From contig JASGTU010000387.1 of NCBI GenBank assembly GCA_030058085.1, positions 1 to 60,713 on the forward strand: a stretch of 60,713 nucleotides of DNA. Reading direction: 5' to 3'. This stretch comes from Chloroflexota bacterium. Its GTDB lineage: Bacteria; Chloroflexota; Anaerolineae; Caldilineales; Caldilineaceae. The number at the start of each line of letters is the position of its first letter. The stretch's first letter is position 1. The notes below the pieces were generated by a model. The model worked only from the letters and a program-made list of their open reading frames with translations, was not told where the DNA came from and made no database searches. Of the stretch, positions 35,549 to 43,778 are shown in pieces. Both the position numbers and the translations under genes were made by a program.

Positions 35549-36430
35549 TCATGGGCGGGTGCGCGGTCTCCAAGCGGAACGACGGGCCTGGGATGCGCTC
35601 AGTCGCCTGTTGAGCTCGCACTCGTCGCCATCGGCCAAAGCGGCGCGCAGGCTTTGCAGGTGGCTGAGCATGGCGTCGAGCTGGTCGAGAACAGCCTCAC
35701 GGTTCGTCATGAGTATATCCAGAAACATGCGCGTGTCGCTGGCAGCCACGCGGCTTGTATCGCGGAACCCGCCGGCGGCGAGGTCCCAGACCAGCGGATC
35801 TTGATCGCCCAGGTTGGTGACGGCATGGACGAGGGCGCCGGCTGCCAGATAGGGCAGATGGCTGATGGCCGCCACGAGCCGGTCGTGACGCTGCGGCGTG
35901 AGTAGTATGGGCTGTGCGCCGACCGCATGTACGAGTTCGTGCGCTAGATCGAGCGACTCCTGGCTGGTGCGGGCGAGGGGCGTAATCGCCCACGGCGCGC
36001 CTTGATAGAGGCCTGGTTCGGCAGCGCTGAATCCGGCTGTTTCCTTGCCGGTCATAGGGTGTCCGCCGACAGGCTGGATGCCGTGCGGCAGGCGCTCCAT
36101 GGCGGCGCAGATTTCGGCTTTGGTGCTGCCCATGTCGATAACCAGGCAGCCAGGCCAGAGCAGCGGGCCGATCTCCTCCAACATGGAGAGGATTGTGCGC
36201 ACGGGCGTGGCGAGGACCACGATGTCCGCGCCGAGGACGCCGGTATTGAGGTCGTTGGTCGCGAGGTCTACGGCGCCGCTGAAGAACGCTTCGAGCACGG
36301 TGTCGGTGCGCCGTGCGATGCCGCGCACTTCGCGACACAAGCCGCCACGCGTCAAGTCCATGCACAGGCTGGCTCCCATCAGGCCTAGCCCCACGACGGC
36401 GACGCGACAATCCTTCAGGCGTTTCTGCAT
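35549..36430 (-). CDS. tyrA: Prephenate dehydrogenase
   Basis: NAD(P)-dependent conversion of prephenate to 4-hydroxyphenylpyruvate on the tyrosine branch. 293 residues: the dinucleotide-binding [13 protein letters not shown] at the N-terminus, [21 protein letters not shown], the substrate loop [13 protein letters not shown], and the helical C-terminal half with [20 protein letters not shown]. There is no fused chorismate mutase or ACT domain. AGGGAT precedes the ATG. It lies between the DAHP synthases and aroA. Confidence 0.95.
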   Translation of the reverse strand: MQKRLKDCRVAVVGLGLMGASLCMDLTRGGLCREVRGIARRTDTVLEAFFSGAVDLATNDLNTGVLGADIVVLATPVRTILSMLEEIGPLLWPGCLVIDMGSTKAEICAAMERLPHGIQPVGGHPMTGKETAGFSAAEPGLYQGAPWAITPLARTSQESLDLAHELVHAVGAQPILLTPQRHDRLVAAISHLPYLAAGALVHAVTNLGDQDPLVWDLAAGGFRDTSRVAASDTRMFLDILMTNREAVLDQLDAMLSHLQSLRAALADGDECELNRRLSASQARRSAWRPRTRP

Positions 36431-36463
36431 GGCGATCCCTGCTTGCGTGATGGCTAGCGCCGG

Positions 36464-37480
36464 CTAGAGCGTGCGACCGACAGCCTGGGCGACGGGCGCC
36501 AATGCTTTCATCATCTCGGCAAAGCGCGCCGGAGTCAAACTCTGTGCGCCGTCGCTCCAGGCTACAGTCGGGTCGGGGTGAACCTCGACCATGATGGCGT
36601 CAGCGCCGGCGGCGACTGCCGCCATGGCTACCGGTGCGACGAGGCTCCACTTGCCTGTACCGTGGGCTGGGTCCGCGACGATGGGCAGATGGCTCATTTC
36701 CTTGATGACCGGGATGGCGTTGACGTCGAAGGTGAAGCGGGTCAGCGGCTCGAAGGTGCGGATGCCGCGCTCGCATACCATGACGTGCATATTGCCGCCG
36801 CTGAGGATGTATTCGGCGCTCATCAGCAACTCTTGGATGGTGCTGCTCATGCCGCGCTTGAGGAAGACCGGCTTATTTTGTTTGCCCAGGGCGCGCAGCA
36901 ATACGTAGTTCTGGGTGTTGCGTGCGCCGACCTGGAGGATGTCGGCGTAATCGCCGACGATCTCGATGTCCTCCGGCGTCATGACCTCCGTGATGACGGG
37001 CAGGCCGGTCTGCTCGCGCGCTTCGGCCAGGTAGCGCAGGCCTTCTTCGCCAAGGCCCTGGAAGCTGTACGGGCTGGAGCGCGGCTTGAATGCGCCGCCG
37101 CGCAGGATGGTCGCGCCGGCTTCCTTGACGGCGTGGGCTGTTTCCAGAAGCATTTCGCGGCTCTCCACGCTGCAAGGGCCGGCCATAACGACGATCTGAG
37201 GCCCTCCTATCTTGACGCCGCCCACGTCGATTACCGTGTTCTCCTGTGAGAAGTCACGGCTGGCGACCTTGAAGGGTTGCATGACGCGCATCGTCTTTTC
37301 GACGCCGTCCATAGCCTCAAAGGCTGTCGGCTGTAAGAGGTGTTCGTCAGCCCCGATGATGCCGATGATGGTTCTGGCCTCGCCGCGGCTCAGGTGGACC
37401 TTATAGCCGAGTCCCTCGACGCGCCGGACGACATCTTCGACCTGCTTCGGCTGGGCGTTTTGCTGCATGACGATAATCAT
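36464..37480 (-). CDS. aroF: DAHP synthase (type I-beta), copy 1
   Basis: Condenses phosphoenolpyruvate and erythrose-4-phosphate, the first step of the shikimate pathway. 338 residues: residues 1-72 are a ferredoxin-like regulatory domain ([22 protein letters not shown]), the barrel then has [48 protein letters not shown] and ADPAHGTGK, followed by VEVHPDP. The N-terminal domain mediates feedback control by aromatic amino acids in related enzymes. GAGGTAG precedes the ATG. A second full copy lies directly upstream. Confidence 0.96.
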   Translation of the reverse strand: MIIVMQQNAQPKQVEDVVRRVEGLGYKVHLSRGEARTIIGIIGADEHLLQPTAFEAMDGVEKTMRVMQPFKVASRDFSQENTVIDVGGVKIGGPQIVVMAGPCSVESREMLLETAHAVKEAGATILRGGAFKPRSSPYSFQGLGEEGLRYLAEAREQTGLPVITEVMTPEDIEIVGDYADILQVGARNTQNYVLLRALGKQNKPVFLKRGMSSTIQELLMSAEYILSGGNMHVMVCERGIRTFEPLTRFTFDVNAIPVIKEMSHLPIVADPAHGTGKWSLVAPVAMAAVAAGADAIMVEVHPDPTVAWSDGAQSLTPARFAEMMKALAPVAQAVGRTL

Positions 37481-37534
37481 GGCGCGCTACCTCCTCGTGG
37501 TTGGCCTGCGTGCAGGGCCGTTTATGCAACGTGG

Positions 37535-38605
37535 CTAAGCTACCTGGGCTGTTTCCTCTTGTGCGACCGGCTCAGCGCTCGGCTCGCCGTCGATAACGCG
37601 GTCGACCGCTTCGGCTACGCGCCGCAGATCGGCCATGAGTTTGCGGAAGTCGGTGAGGCTGAGACTTTGGCGACCGTCGCTGAGCGCATTGTCGGGATCG
37701 GGGTGGATCTCCAGGATCAGGGCGTCGGCGCCGGCGGCGACGGCTGCCTTAGCCATCGCCGGTACATATTCGCGGTAGCCGGTGCCGTGCGACGGATCCG
37801 CAACCACAGGCAGGTGGCTGGTGTGCTTAATCACAGGCACGGCGCTGAGGTCGAACGTGTTGCGCGTGGAGGTTTCGTAGGTGCGGATGCCGCGCTCGCA
37901 GACCATGACGTTGTAGTTGCCGTTGCTGACGATGTACTCGGCGCACATCAGCAACTCCTCGATGGTGCCGCTGATGCCGCGTTTGAGCATGACGGGGCGC
38001 TGGGCTTTGCCCACGGCGTGCAGTAAGCCGTAGTTCTGCATGTTGCGCGCGCCGATCTGGAGGATGTCGGCGTATTCGGCTACCATCGGCAGCGTCTCCA
38101 CCGTCACGACTTCGGTGATAATGGGCAGGCCGGTGACGGCGCGGGCTTCAGCCAGGTACTCGAGCCCTTTCAGGCCGAGACCCTGGAAGCTGTAAGGGCT
38201 GGTACGCGGTTTGTATGCGCCGCCGCGCAGCACTTTGGCGCCTGCTTCTTTGACGGCGATAGCCGTTTCGACGATCTGGTCACGGCTCTCGACGCTGCAC
38301 GGCCCGGCCATGACCACGACTTCCGGCCCGCCGATACGCACTGCGCCGCCTACGTCGATTACCGAGTTTTCGGGCCGTGTGGTGCGGCTCGCCAGTTTGT
38401 ACGGCTCCTGGATGCGTACCGTCGTGTTTACGCCGTCCATGGCGTTGAACGACTCGCGGCTCACGCGCGTCAGGTCGCCAACCAAGGCGACGACGGTCCG
38501 ATTATCGCCGTAGATGGGGTGGGTGGTGACCCCGAGGGACTCCGCTCGCCGGATGACGGCGCCGATCTCGGCGGCGGTTGCGTTGGGTTTCATAATGACG
38601 ATCAT
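37535..38605 (-). CDS. aroF: DAHP synthase (type I-beta), copy 2
   Basis: A tandem paralogue of the downstream enzyme with the same layout: N-terminal ferredoxin-like domain ([22 protein letters not shown]), then [58 protein letters not shown] and [14 protein letters not shown]. All catalytic and metal segments are intact, so both copies should be active. It has 356 residues, with a longer C-terminal tail. AAGGAG precedes the ATG. It follows pheA. Different feedback inhibitors for the two copies are likely but not shown. Confidence 0.96.
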   Translation of the reverse strand: MIVIMKPNATAAEIGAVIRRAESLGVTTHPIYGDNRTVVALVGDLTRVSRESFNAMDGVNTTVRIQEPYKLASRTTRPENSVIDVGGAVRIGGPEVVVMAGPCSVESRDQIVETAIAVKEAGAKVLRGGAYKPRTSPYSFQGLGLKGLEYLAEARAVTGLPIITEVVTVETLPMVAEYADILQIGARNMQNYGLLHAVGKAQRPVMLKRGISGTIEELLMCAEYIVSNGNYNVMVCERGIRTYETSTRNTFDLSAVPVIKHTSHLPVVADPSHGTGYREYVPAMAKAAVAAGADALILEIHPDPDNALSDGRQSLSLTDFRKLMADLRRVAEAVDRVIDGEPSAEPVAQEETAQVA

Positions 38606-38648
38606 GAACGTTTCTCCTTCACCATTATGGTTGAGACTGTGTGACTGG

Positions 38649-39509
38649 CTAGATCTGCAGCAGTTCTGACTGTGCGACAGTTGACTCGTTGTTCAGCGGC
38701 GGGGCGGCGGGATAGCTGCCCAGCAGCTTGACGAAGACGGCCCGGTTGAGCAGCCGCAAGATGGCTTCGGCTGCGTTGGCATCCTGCCAATGGCCGTCAA
38801 AATCGAGGTAGAAGACATAGTGCCAGGGCCGGTTGCGACGCGGCCGGCTCTCCAACTTGGTTAGGTTTATCTCGCGCTCGGCGAATTCGCCTAAGGCGTG
38901 ATAGAGCGAACCGGGCGTGTTGGGCACAGCGAAAACGAGCGAGGTTTTGGAAGTAGGGGTGCGTTCGGCTTCGCCCTTGCCGACGACGAAGAAACGCGTA
39001 TAGTTGTGGCGCATGTCTTCGATGCCCTCGTGTACGATCTCCAAGCCGTAGACTTCGGCGGCGAGTTTGCCGGCGATGACGCCGACGCCTTCCGCAGGCT
39101 GGGCGGCGAGGTCTTTGGCGCTGCCGGCGGTGTCGTACCAGGGAACGGCGGTGTAGCCGAAGCGGTTAAGGAAGCCTTCACACTGGGCGAGGGCCTGGAA
39201 GTGGCTGCGCACCTCGCGGATGGCGCCGGCGTTGCCGGGTATCGTGAGCAGGTTGTGGCGTACGCGCAGCAGGATTTCGCCGCTGACCCTCAGATCGCGC
39301 TCCAGCAGCAGGTCAAAGGATTTGTTGATGCTGCCCGCGGCGGAGTTTTCGATGGGCACGGCGCCGTAGTCGGCTTGGCCTTTCTCGACGGCCTCAAAGA
39401 TGTCTTCGAAGGCGCGGCAGGGCAGGGTGGTGATGTCCGGCCCGAACTGCTGCCGGATCGCTTCTTCTGAATAGGCGCCGCGTTCTCCCTGAAACGCTAC
39501 AATGCTCAT
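38649..39509 (-). CDS. pheA: Prephenate dehydratase with ACT domain
   Basis: Converts prephenate to phenylpyruvate on the phenylalanine branch. 286 residues: the dehydratase domain (1-185) begins [13 protein letters not shown] and has the [11 protein letters not shown] motif and the catalytic TRF in NYTRFFVVG. The ACT domain (about 197-275) has [32 protein letters not shown], whose ESRP motif binds phenylalanine for feedback control. No chorismate mutase is fused. It is the first structural gene of the operon, with GGAGGA eight bases before the ATG and a terminator-containing leader upstream. Confidence 0.97.
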   Translation of the reverse strand: MSIVAFQGERGAYSEEAIRQQFGPDITTLPCRAFEDIFEAVEKGQADYGAVPIENSAAGSINKSFDLLLERDLRVSGEILLRVRHNLLTIPGNAGAIREVRSHFQALAQCEGFLNRFGYTAVPWYDTAGSAKDLAAQPAEGVGVIAGKLAAEVYGLEIVHEGIEDMRHNYTRFFVVGKGEAERTPTSKTSLVFAVPNTPGSLYHALGEFAEREINLTKLESRPRRNRPWHYVFYLDFDGHWQDANAAEAILRLLNRAVFVKLLGSYPAAPPLNNESTVAQSELLQI

Positions 39510-39600
39510 CGGTCATTCCTCCGAGTGGTAGAAAGGACAGCTTGGTTGCGCCGAGCGGCCTCATGCGGCTTGGGTCAGAGGCCAGCGCGCTCGACGGCAT

Positions 39601-39641
39601 AAAAAAAACGAGGGCGGGAATTTCGCCATTCCACGCCCTCG
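39601..39641 (-). terminator. Intrinsic terminator (attenuator) in the leader of the aromatic operon
   Basis: On the minus strand CGAGGGCG-T-GGAAT pairs with ATTCC-CGCCCTCG. This gives 13 base pairs with one bulged T and a six-base loop, followed immediately by eight T. It lies between the leader ORF and pheA, 92 bases before the pheA start. All transcription into the eight-gene operon must read through it. An upstream segment, CGCCATCC (39695-39702), can pair with GGAATGGCG (39624-39632) of the terminator arm and loop with one bulge, which is a candidate antiterminator. Confidence 0.9.
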
Positions 39642-39664
39642 GTGAGTTTCGGTGTTACCTGATG

Positions 39665-39865
39665 TCAGCCAGGTATCAACTTCCCTCCTGCGCAGGATGG
39701 CGTCGCGCCGGTAAAATAGTAATAGCTAAACCAGAAGCCGGAAAAAGAAAACCCGCGCCATGTGGGGCGCAGGTTCGAGGTCGCGGAGAAGGAAGCGGTA
39801 CGTGCGGTACGCTGCGTACGGTCAAGGATCATCTGCGGTTTTTCGACAATCACTTGCGATGCCAT
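39665..39865 (-). CDS. Leader peptide rich in Phe, Trp and Tyr
   Basis: A 66-codon frame between the operon promoter and the terminator. Residues 36-51 read W-R-G-F-S-F-S-G-F-W-F-S-Y-Y-Y-F, ten aromatic residues in sixteen covering all three aromatic amino acids made by the downstream genes. The stop lies 24 bases before the terminator stem. This is the layout of a ribosome-stalling leader. The ATG at 39865 is chosen for the length of the untranslated leader; ATGs at 39904 and 39832 are in frame, and none has a clear ribosome site. The first 35 residues lack aromatic enrichment. Confidence 0.75.
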   Translation of the reverse strand: MASQVIVEKPQMILDRTQRTARTASFSATSNLRPTWRGFSFSGFWFSYYYFTGATPSCAGGKLIPG

Positions 39866-39924
39866 GGAGATCAACTCTGCATCTATGACAAGTTGTAATT
39901 GCATCCATCTAACACTTGGCGGAT

Positions 39925-39953
39925 AAGATAGCACGCATGGTCGGCGCTGTCAA
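39925..39953 (-). promoter_or_regulatory. Promoter of the aromatic amino acid operon
   Basis: On the minus strand a perfect -35 TTGACA (39948-39953) is followed after exactly 17 bases by TATCTT (39925-39930). Transcription should start near 39918, giving a leader of about 410 bases before pheA that contains the aromatic-rich ORF and the terminator. Confidence 0.8.
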
Positions 39954-40014
39954 GAAGCAATTTTGGCCGGAGGAACCATTGTGATCAGTATGGCCGCGCT
40001 TCGGTCCAGTGTAC

Positions 40015-40416
40015 CTAATCATCGCGCCAGGAGGGTTCTGGGTTATCGCCGTGTTCGAGCAGCCAGTCGAGAGGCGGTCCTGACCAGCGCACCTGGCGGA
40101 AGTCGACTTTGCCGGATGCGTCGAAGCGTACGCCTTCCTCTTCGAGCAGGCGATGCTGGAGTGCGGCCCCGGCGCTGTCGGCGCGCAGGCTGATCTTGCC
40201 CTGGGCGTTGATGACGCGATGCCAGGGGACATCTTCGTGGCGGCTGGTCAGCGCGGCCATGGCGTAGCCGACCATGCGCGCTGTGCAGCCGCCGACGATG
40301 GAGGCGATCTGTCCGTAAGCAGCGACCTTGCCGGGCGGAATTTGGCGGACGACTGCATAGATGCGCTCGTAGGTCGGAGCGGAGGCGTCGACAGGTGGTT
40401 CGGCTGCGCGTGTCAT
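40015..40416 (-). CDS. Alkyltransferase-like protein (MGMT fold, no active Cys)
   Basis: 133 residues matching the DNA-binding domain of O6-alkylguanine-DNA alkyltransferase: VRQIPPGKVAAYGQIASIVG, then ARMVGYAMAAL and the active-site region. Where MGMT has PCHRV, this protein has PWHRVI, so the alkyl-accepting Cys is replaced by Trp. That is the hallmark of ATL proteins, which bind O6-alkylguanine and flag it for nucleotide excision repair instead of repairing it. AGGAG precedes the ATG. It lies 39 bases after a DUF123 GIY-YIG gene. Confidence 0.92.
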   Translation of the reverse strand: MTRAAEPPVDASAPTYERIYAVVRQIPPGKVAAYGQIASIVGGCTARMVGYAMAALTSRHEDVPWHRVINAQGKISLRADSAGAALQHRLLEEEGVRFDASGKVDFRQVRWSGPPLDWLLEHGDNPEPSWRDD

Positions 40417-40455
40417 GGGGTAAACTCCTGCTTTTACGTTACGACAACACGGAGT

Positions 40456-41046
40456 TTATCGCGAAAAGGGCGCGACCACAAGCCGCCGCAGCATATCATG
40501 CCACACATCCCACCAAGCAGTTTCCTCGGGGACGGCGAATAGATGCGTGTGCCCGCGATGGTCGTGTGCGCCGAAGCCCGGAACGATGATGCGCGCGGCG
40601 GGGTCTTGTTCGAGATAGTCGACGAGGGCGTGTTCCAGGCGAAGTGGACTGCGGATGTAGTATACCTGGGCGAGCAGCGTGTGCGGCTCGTCCAACAGGT
40701 AGTCGATATTCCAATGAAGGCGTTTTGGCGTCCTAGGCAGCAGCCGGACGGCGTCCAGCCCGCCGGCAGAGAATCGCTCTAGGAGTACAGCACGTAGCGG
40801 GTGCGGGGGCCGTTCAGCGCTGCGCGAAGCGTGACGCAGCAGCCTACGCGGCAGGGCATGGCCGCTATGCGCTCCTAGTGCCGAGCCGGCGTAGACGTAG
40901 TCTCCGGCGGGAAAGTCGATAGGGTGACCGCCCTGTACGCGACCGGCGCGGATGGACAAGGGGCGGTCGAGCCGGAGCCGGAGCGCATAGGTTCCGATCC
41001 AGCAGTCATCGCACTGCACTTGGATGACCGGCTCATCGTCATTCAT
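40456..41046 (-). CDS. DUF123 GIY-YIG-type protein
   Basis: 196 residues. The family pattern is clear: GTYALRLRL at the start, FPAGDYVYAGSALG, LPRRLLRHASR, HWNIDYLLD, then PGFGAHDHRGHTHLF near the end. DUF123 belongs to the GIY-YIG nuclease fold and is found fused to or next to endonuclease III-like repair enzymes in some archaea and bacteria. Its activity is unproved. It probably shares a transcript with the alkyltransferase-like gene that follows, which suggests a joint role in handling alkylated DNA. Confidence 0.82.
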   Translation of the reverse strand: MNDDEPVIQVQCDDCWIGTYALRLRLDRPLSIRAGRVQGGHPIDFPAGDYVYAGSALGAHSGHALPRRLLRHASRSAERPPHPLRAVLLERFSAGGLDAVRLLPRTPKRLHWNIDYLLDEPHTLLAQVYYIRSPLRLEHALVDYLEQDPAARIIVPGFGAHDHRGHTHLFAVPEETAWWDVWHDMLRRLVVAPFSR

Positions 41047-41107
41047 GTGGCGGATCTATCTGGATCTGTCGTACGCCAGTGCGGCTAATGACCGCATTGC
41101 CTATAGC

Positions 41108-41135
41108 AGCAGGCCGGCATTCACGCCGGCCTGCT
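41108..41135. terminator. Perfect 11-bp hairpin between DUF123 and Lrp-type genes
   Basis: AGCAGGCCGGC at 41108-41118 pairs exactly with GCCGGCCTGCT at 41125-41135 around a six-base loop. No T-run follows on either strand, so it may act as a weak terminator or protect a 3' end. It lies between the stop of the Lrp-type gene and the start of the DUF123 gene. Confidence 0.5.
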
Positions 41136-41218
41136 GTTCCATCGCGATGTTGACTGCCTTGCGCGATACGGCTCAATTACTATCGCTGCATACGCCTTGA
41201 CGTTATGCCAACTCGTTG

Positions 41219-41503
41219 TTATGCCGCCTCGCTGCCGATGGCGAACATGCGCTCGAGATCGTGCATCGAATAGGCGCGAAATGCCAGTAGGGTCTCGGTG
41301 TTCTCGATGTGCTCTATCTTGAGCATGTGGCTCGTCACGACATCGGCCATCTCTTCGTTGGTCTTCACACGAATGATGGCGACCAGGTCGTAGCGTCCGC
41401 CGACCGAATACACCTCTGAAACCCCGTGCATTGCCAGCAAGTTTTCGGCCACGTCGTTGATGTGACCGTGCTTGACGTTGATCAACACAATGGCGGTGAC
41501 CAT
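41219..41503 (-). CDS. Stand-alone Lrp/AsnC ligand-binding (RAM) domain
   Basis: 94 residues with the alpha-beta fold of the Lrp/AsnC effector domain (VTAIVLINVKHGHINDVAENLLAMHGVSEVYSVGGRYDLVAIIRV, then EHIENTETLLAF). There is no DNA-binding helix-turn-helix, so it cannot be a regulator on its own. Such small proteins may bind an amino acid and modulate a full-length Lrp, or act as an enzyme subunit. AGGAGG precedes the ATG. Confidence 0.85.
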   Translation of the reverse strand: MVTAIVLINVKHGHINDVAENLLAMHGVSEVYSVGGRYDLVAIIRVKTNEEMADVVTSHMLKIEHIENTETLLAFRAYSMHDLERMFAIGSEAA

Positions 41504-41524
41504 TCGTTCCTCCTGCGCGCCGTG

Positions 41525-42013
41525 CTATTCTTTCTCTTGCACCGTAACTTTGATCATTGTATCGCCTTGGCGGATGGCGTCGACGACATCTTGTCCTTCA
41601 ATCACCTTGCCGAAAACGGTGTGCCTGCCATCCAGGTGCGGTTGAGGGGAGTGGGTGATGAAAAACTGGCTGCCGTTGGTGTTCGGGCCGGCGTTTGCCA
41701 TGGAGATGACGCCTGTCTCATGTCGCAAAGGGTTGCCGGCGAACTCGTCCTGGAAGCGGTAGCCGGGACCGCCGCGCCCCGTGCCTGTGGGGTCTCCGCC
41801 CTGGATCATGAAGTTGGCGATGACGCGATGAAACGTGACGCCGTCGTAGAAGCCCTGTTGCGCCAGAAAGACGAAGTTGTTGACCGTCTTGGGGGCATGT
41901 TCCGGATAGAGTTCCAGGACGATGTTGCCGCGCTCGGTCTCAATCGTGACGGAATAGGTCTTGTCCGTATCGATCTGCATTGCAGGAGAAGCACTCCACT
42001 GTTTTGAAGCCAT
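41525..42013 (-). CDS. Peptidyl-prolyl isomerase, cyclophilin type
   Basis: 162 residues from the ATG at 42011-42013, with AGAGGAAG about nine bases upstream. The cyclophilin core is intact: [31 protein letters not shown] (catalytic Arg and Gln), [33 protein letters not shown]. No signal peptide is present, so it is cytoplasmic. It catalyses cis-trans isomerisation of proline bonds during protein folding. The Lrp-type gene follows it by 21 bases. Confidence 0.96.
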   Translation of the reverse strand: MASKQWSASPAMQIDTDKTYSVTIETERGNIVLELYPEHAPKTVNNFVFLAQQGFYDGVTFHRVIANFMIQGGDPTGTGRGGPGYRFQDEFAGNPLRHETGVISMANAGPNTNGSQFFITHSPQPHLDGRHTVFGKVIEGQDVVDAIRQGDTMIKVTVQEKE

Positions 42014-42126
42014 TATTATCACTTCCTCTAAACTTGTTTAGCTTTGTACGGCGATATTAGCCGTGATTCCAGCTATCAGCATACCTGCTTTTTGTGTTGG
42101 TACGCGTACCCCCGCACCCAAATGGC

Positions 42127-42510
42127 TTATTTGGCAGGGATACGCCGGCGCAGCAGGATTTCTGTCATCGCCCCGCCCAGCCCGCAGAATGCTCCGGCAA
42201 AGACGGCGAGTTGCCAATTCAATGCAAAGACGTAGATGGCAAGGATCGGGACGCTGAGCATACCGCCGATAAAGGCGTGCATGGCGCCGCGCTGTCGTGC
42301 ATACAAGGCGGACAGCAACCCTGCAATGAACGGGGCGACCAGCGTGGCGATGATTTCGTAGTCTAGGCTGACCTGCAGCCGGCGTACGACAATGTCGGCG
42401 CCGGTCGTCAACAAGAGATTGGCGGCTAGGGCGAACAGGACGCCAGTCAATCTGATAGGCGCTTTGGCTCGCTGTCGTTGACGTGTTCGCTTCACACGAT
42501 AGCCCTCCAT
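42127..42510 (-). CDS. Small polytopic membrane protein, unknown
   Basis: 127 residues with a basic N-terminus (KRTRQRQRAK) and four predicted helices at about 21-42, 52-68, 77-95 and 98-117. I recognise no family. It begins six bases after the stop of the GT4 gene, with AGGGCGG before its ATG, and so is probably cotranscribed with the two glycosyltransferases. Confidence 0.7.
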   Translation of the reverse strand: MEGYRVKRTRQRQRAKAPIRLTGVLFALAANLLLTTGADIVVRRLQVSLDYEIIATLVAPFIAGLLSALYARQRGAMHAFIGGMLSVPILAIYVFALNWQLAVFAGAFCGLGGAMTEILLRRRIPAK

Positions 42511-42516
42511 GCCGCC

Positions 42517-43758
42517 CTAACTGAACGTCAACCCCAGTTCACCATAAGCCTGTTCAAGCAGGGGGACAAGGGTGTCCCAGTCGTAGTGTTCGTCGACGAA
42601 GCGGCGGGCGTTCTCCGTAAGGAGCGTTGTTAGCGCCCCTGCCCGCAGCCGCTGATCATCGAGCAATTCGAGCACTGATTCTGCAAAGGCGGACGGCGTA
42701 TCGGCCATGAGGAGTTCTCTGCCATGCTCCACGCCGATGCCTTCTACGCCTAAAGAGGTGCTGACAATGGGCTTACAGGCCGCCATCGCTTCCAGCGCTT
42801 TCAGCCTGGTTCCGCCGCCGACGCGCATCGGGATGACGAAGACGGCGGCTGCGGCGAGGTAGGGCTCGATTTCCGGGACCGTACCCGTGATGTCGATGGC
42901 CGGATTGCCGCGCAGAACTTCTAGGCGCGGGTGCGGGTTTTGGCCGACGATCTGAAAGCGAACCGCAGGCGCATTTGATTGTATCATGGGCAGCGCCTCC
43001 TGGGCGAACCACAGGGCGGCGTCGACGTTGGGCCGGTAGTCCATCTTGCCTATGAAAAGGAGGGCGTTGGGGTCGGGTGTGCGGTGACAGAGCGGCGCAT
43101 AGGCGGCGGCGTTGATGCCGTTGGGTACGACTGCGATGCGCGTGCGGATGCCGATGCGCGCGAGCGCCTGCGCATCCGGTCCGCTGACGGCGACAGTTAG
43201 GTCGGAGGCATTGGCCACACGCCGTTCATAAAGCCGCAGCTTCTGCCACTGTACAAGACTGTAGGTTGCACCGATCCAGCGCGAGGGCGTGCGCAGATCG
43301 CTAAGCGCATTACGCTTCTGCAGCAGATATTCGCAGTTGTGGTTGTCGAAGACCAGGGCAGGACGGCTGCCGTCTGCGCGGCGTCTCAAGAGGCGCAGGC
43401 CATAGGGGGCCATTTCGATGCCTTCGATCTGGACGAGTTCGTAGGCTTGCGCTGGCGCCTGGTCGATCAATGCGTTCATTGCGGGACTGGCGAGACGGTG
43501 GGCCATATCTGGGAGGGGCGAGAAGAGCGTGCCGGCTGCGCGACGGGCGAGCGACCGCTGCGGCTGGCGCGCTGTGCCGATACGACGGCAGAGGGAGTGG
43601 AGCGGATTCGAAGGCTCCAGCGATTCGCCCGGGGCGAGAAAGGTCAGCAGGTCGACCTGGTGGCGCTGCGCCAAGCGCTGGATGAGATTGAAGTTGCGAA
43701 TGGTGGCGCCCTGACGCGGCGGGTAGGGCAACTGGGGCGTCAAGAAAAGGATGTTCAT
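42517..43758 (-). CDS. Family 4 glycosyltransferase
   Basis: 413-residue GT-B enzyme: MNILFLTPQLPYPPRQGATIRNFNLIQRLA at the N-terminus (acceptor domain), VFDNHNCEY, LTVAVSGPDAQAL, VVPNGINAAAY at the domain hinge, then LLFIGKMDYRPNVDAALWFAQ and PMRVGGGTRLKALEAMAACKPIVST with the donor-site Glu. This subfamily is often called in exopolysaccharide or sugar-chain clusters. It follows another GT4 by 20 bases. Confidence 0.92.
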   Translation of the reverse strand: MNILFLTPQLPYPPRQGATIRNFNLIQRLAQRHQVDLLTFLAPGESLEPSNPLHSLCRRIGTARQPQRSLARRAAGTLFSPLPDMAHRLASPAMNALIDQAPAQAYELVQIEGIEMAPYGLRLLRRRADGSRPALVFDNHNCEYLLQKRNALSDLRTPSRWIGATYSLVQWQKLRLYERRVANASDLTVAVSGPDAQALARIGIRTRIAVVPNGINAAAYAPLCHRTPDPNALLFIGKMDYRPNVDAALWFAQEALPMIQSNAPAVRFQIVGQNPHPRLEVLRGNPAIDITGTVPEIEPYLAAAAVFVIPMRVGGGTRLKALEAMAACKPIVSTSLGVEGIGVEHGRELLMADTPSAFAESVLELLDDQRLRAGALTTLLTENARRFVDEHYDWDTLVPLLEQAYGELGLTFS

Positions 43759-43778
43759 GTTCGGCGCAGGCCGGCGAG

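Noticed and set aside
34327-35613. Plus-strand open frame of 428 codons opposite aroA
   Set aside because: It lies almost wholly antisense to a well-conserved aroA, is rich in Ala/Gly/Arg/His and matches no family. It is a GC-driven shadow.
39601-39953. T-box or metabolite riboswitch ahead of pheA
   Set aside because: I see no T-box AG-bulge/specifier or AGGGTGGNACCGCG-type sequence. The aromatic-rich ORF and simple terminator fit ribosome-mediated attenuation better.
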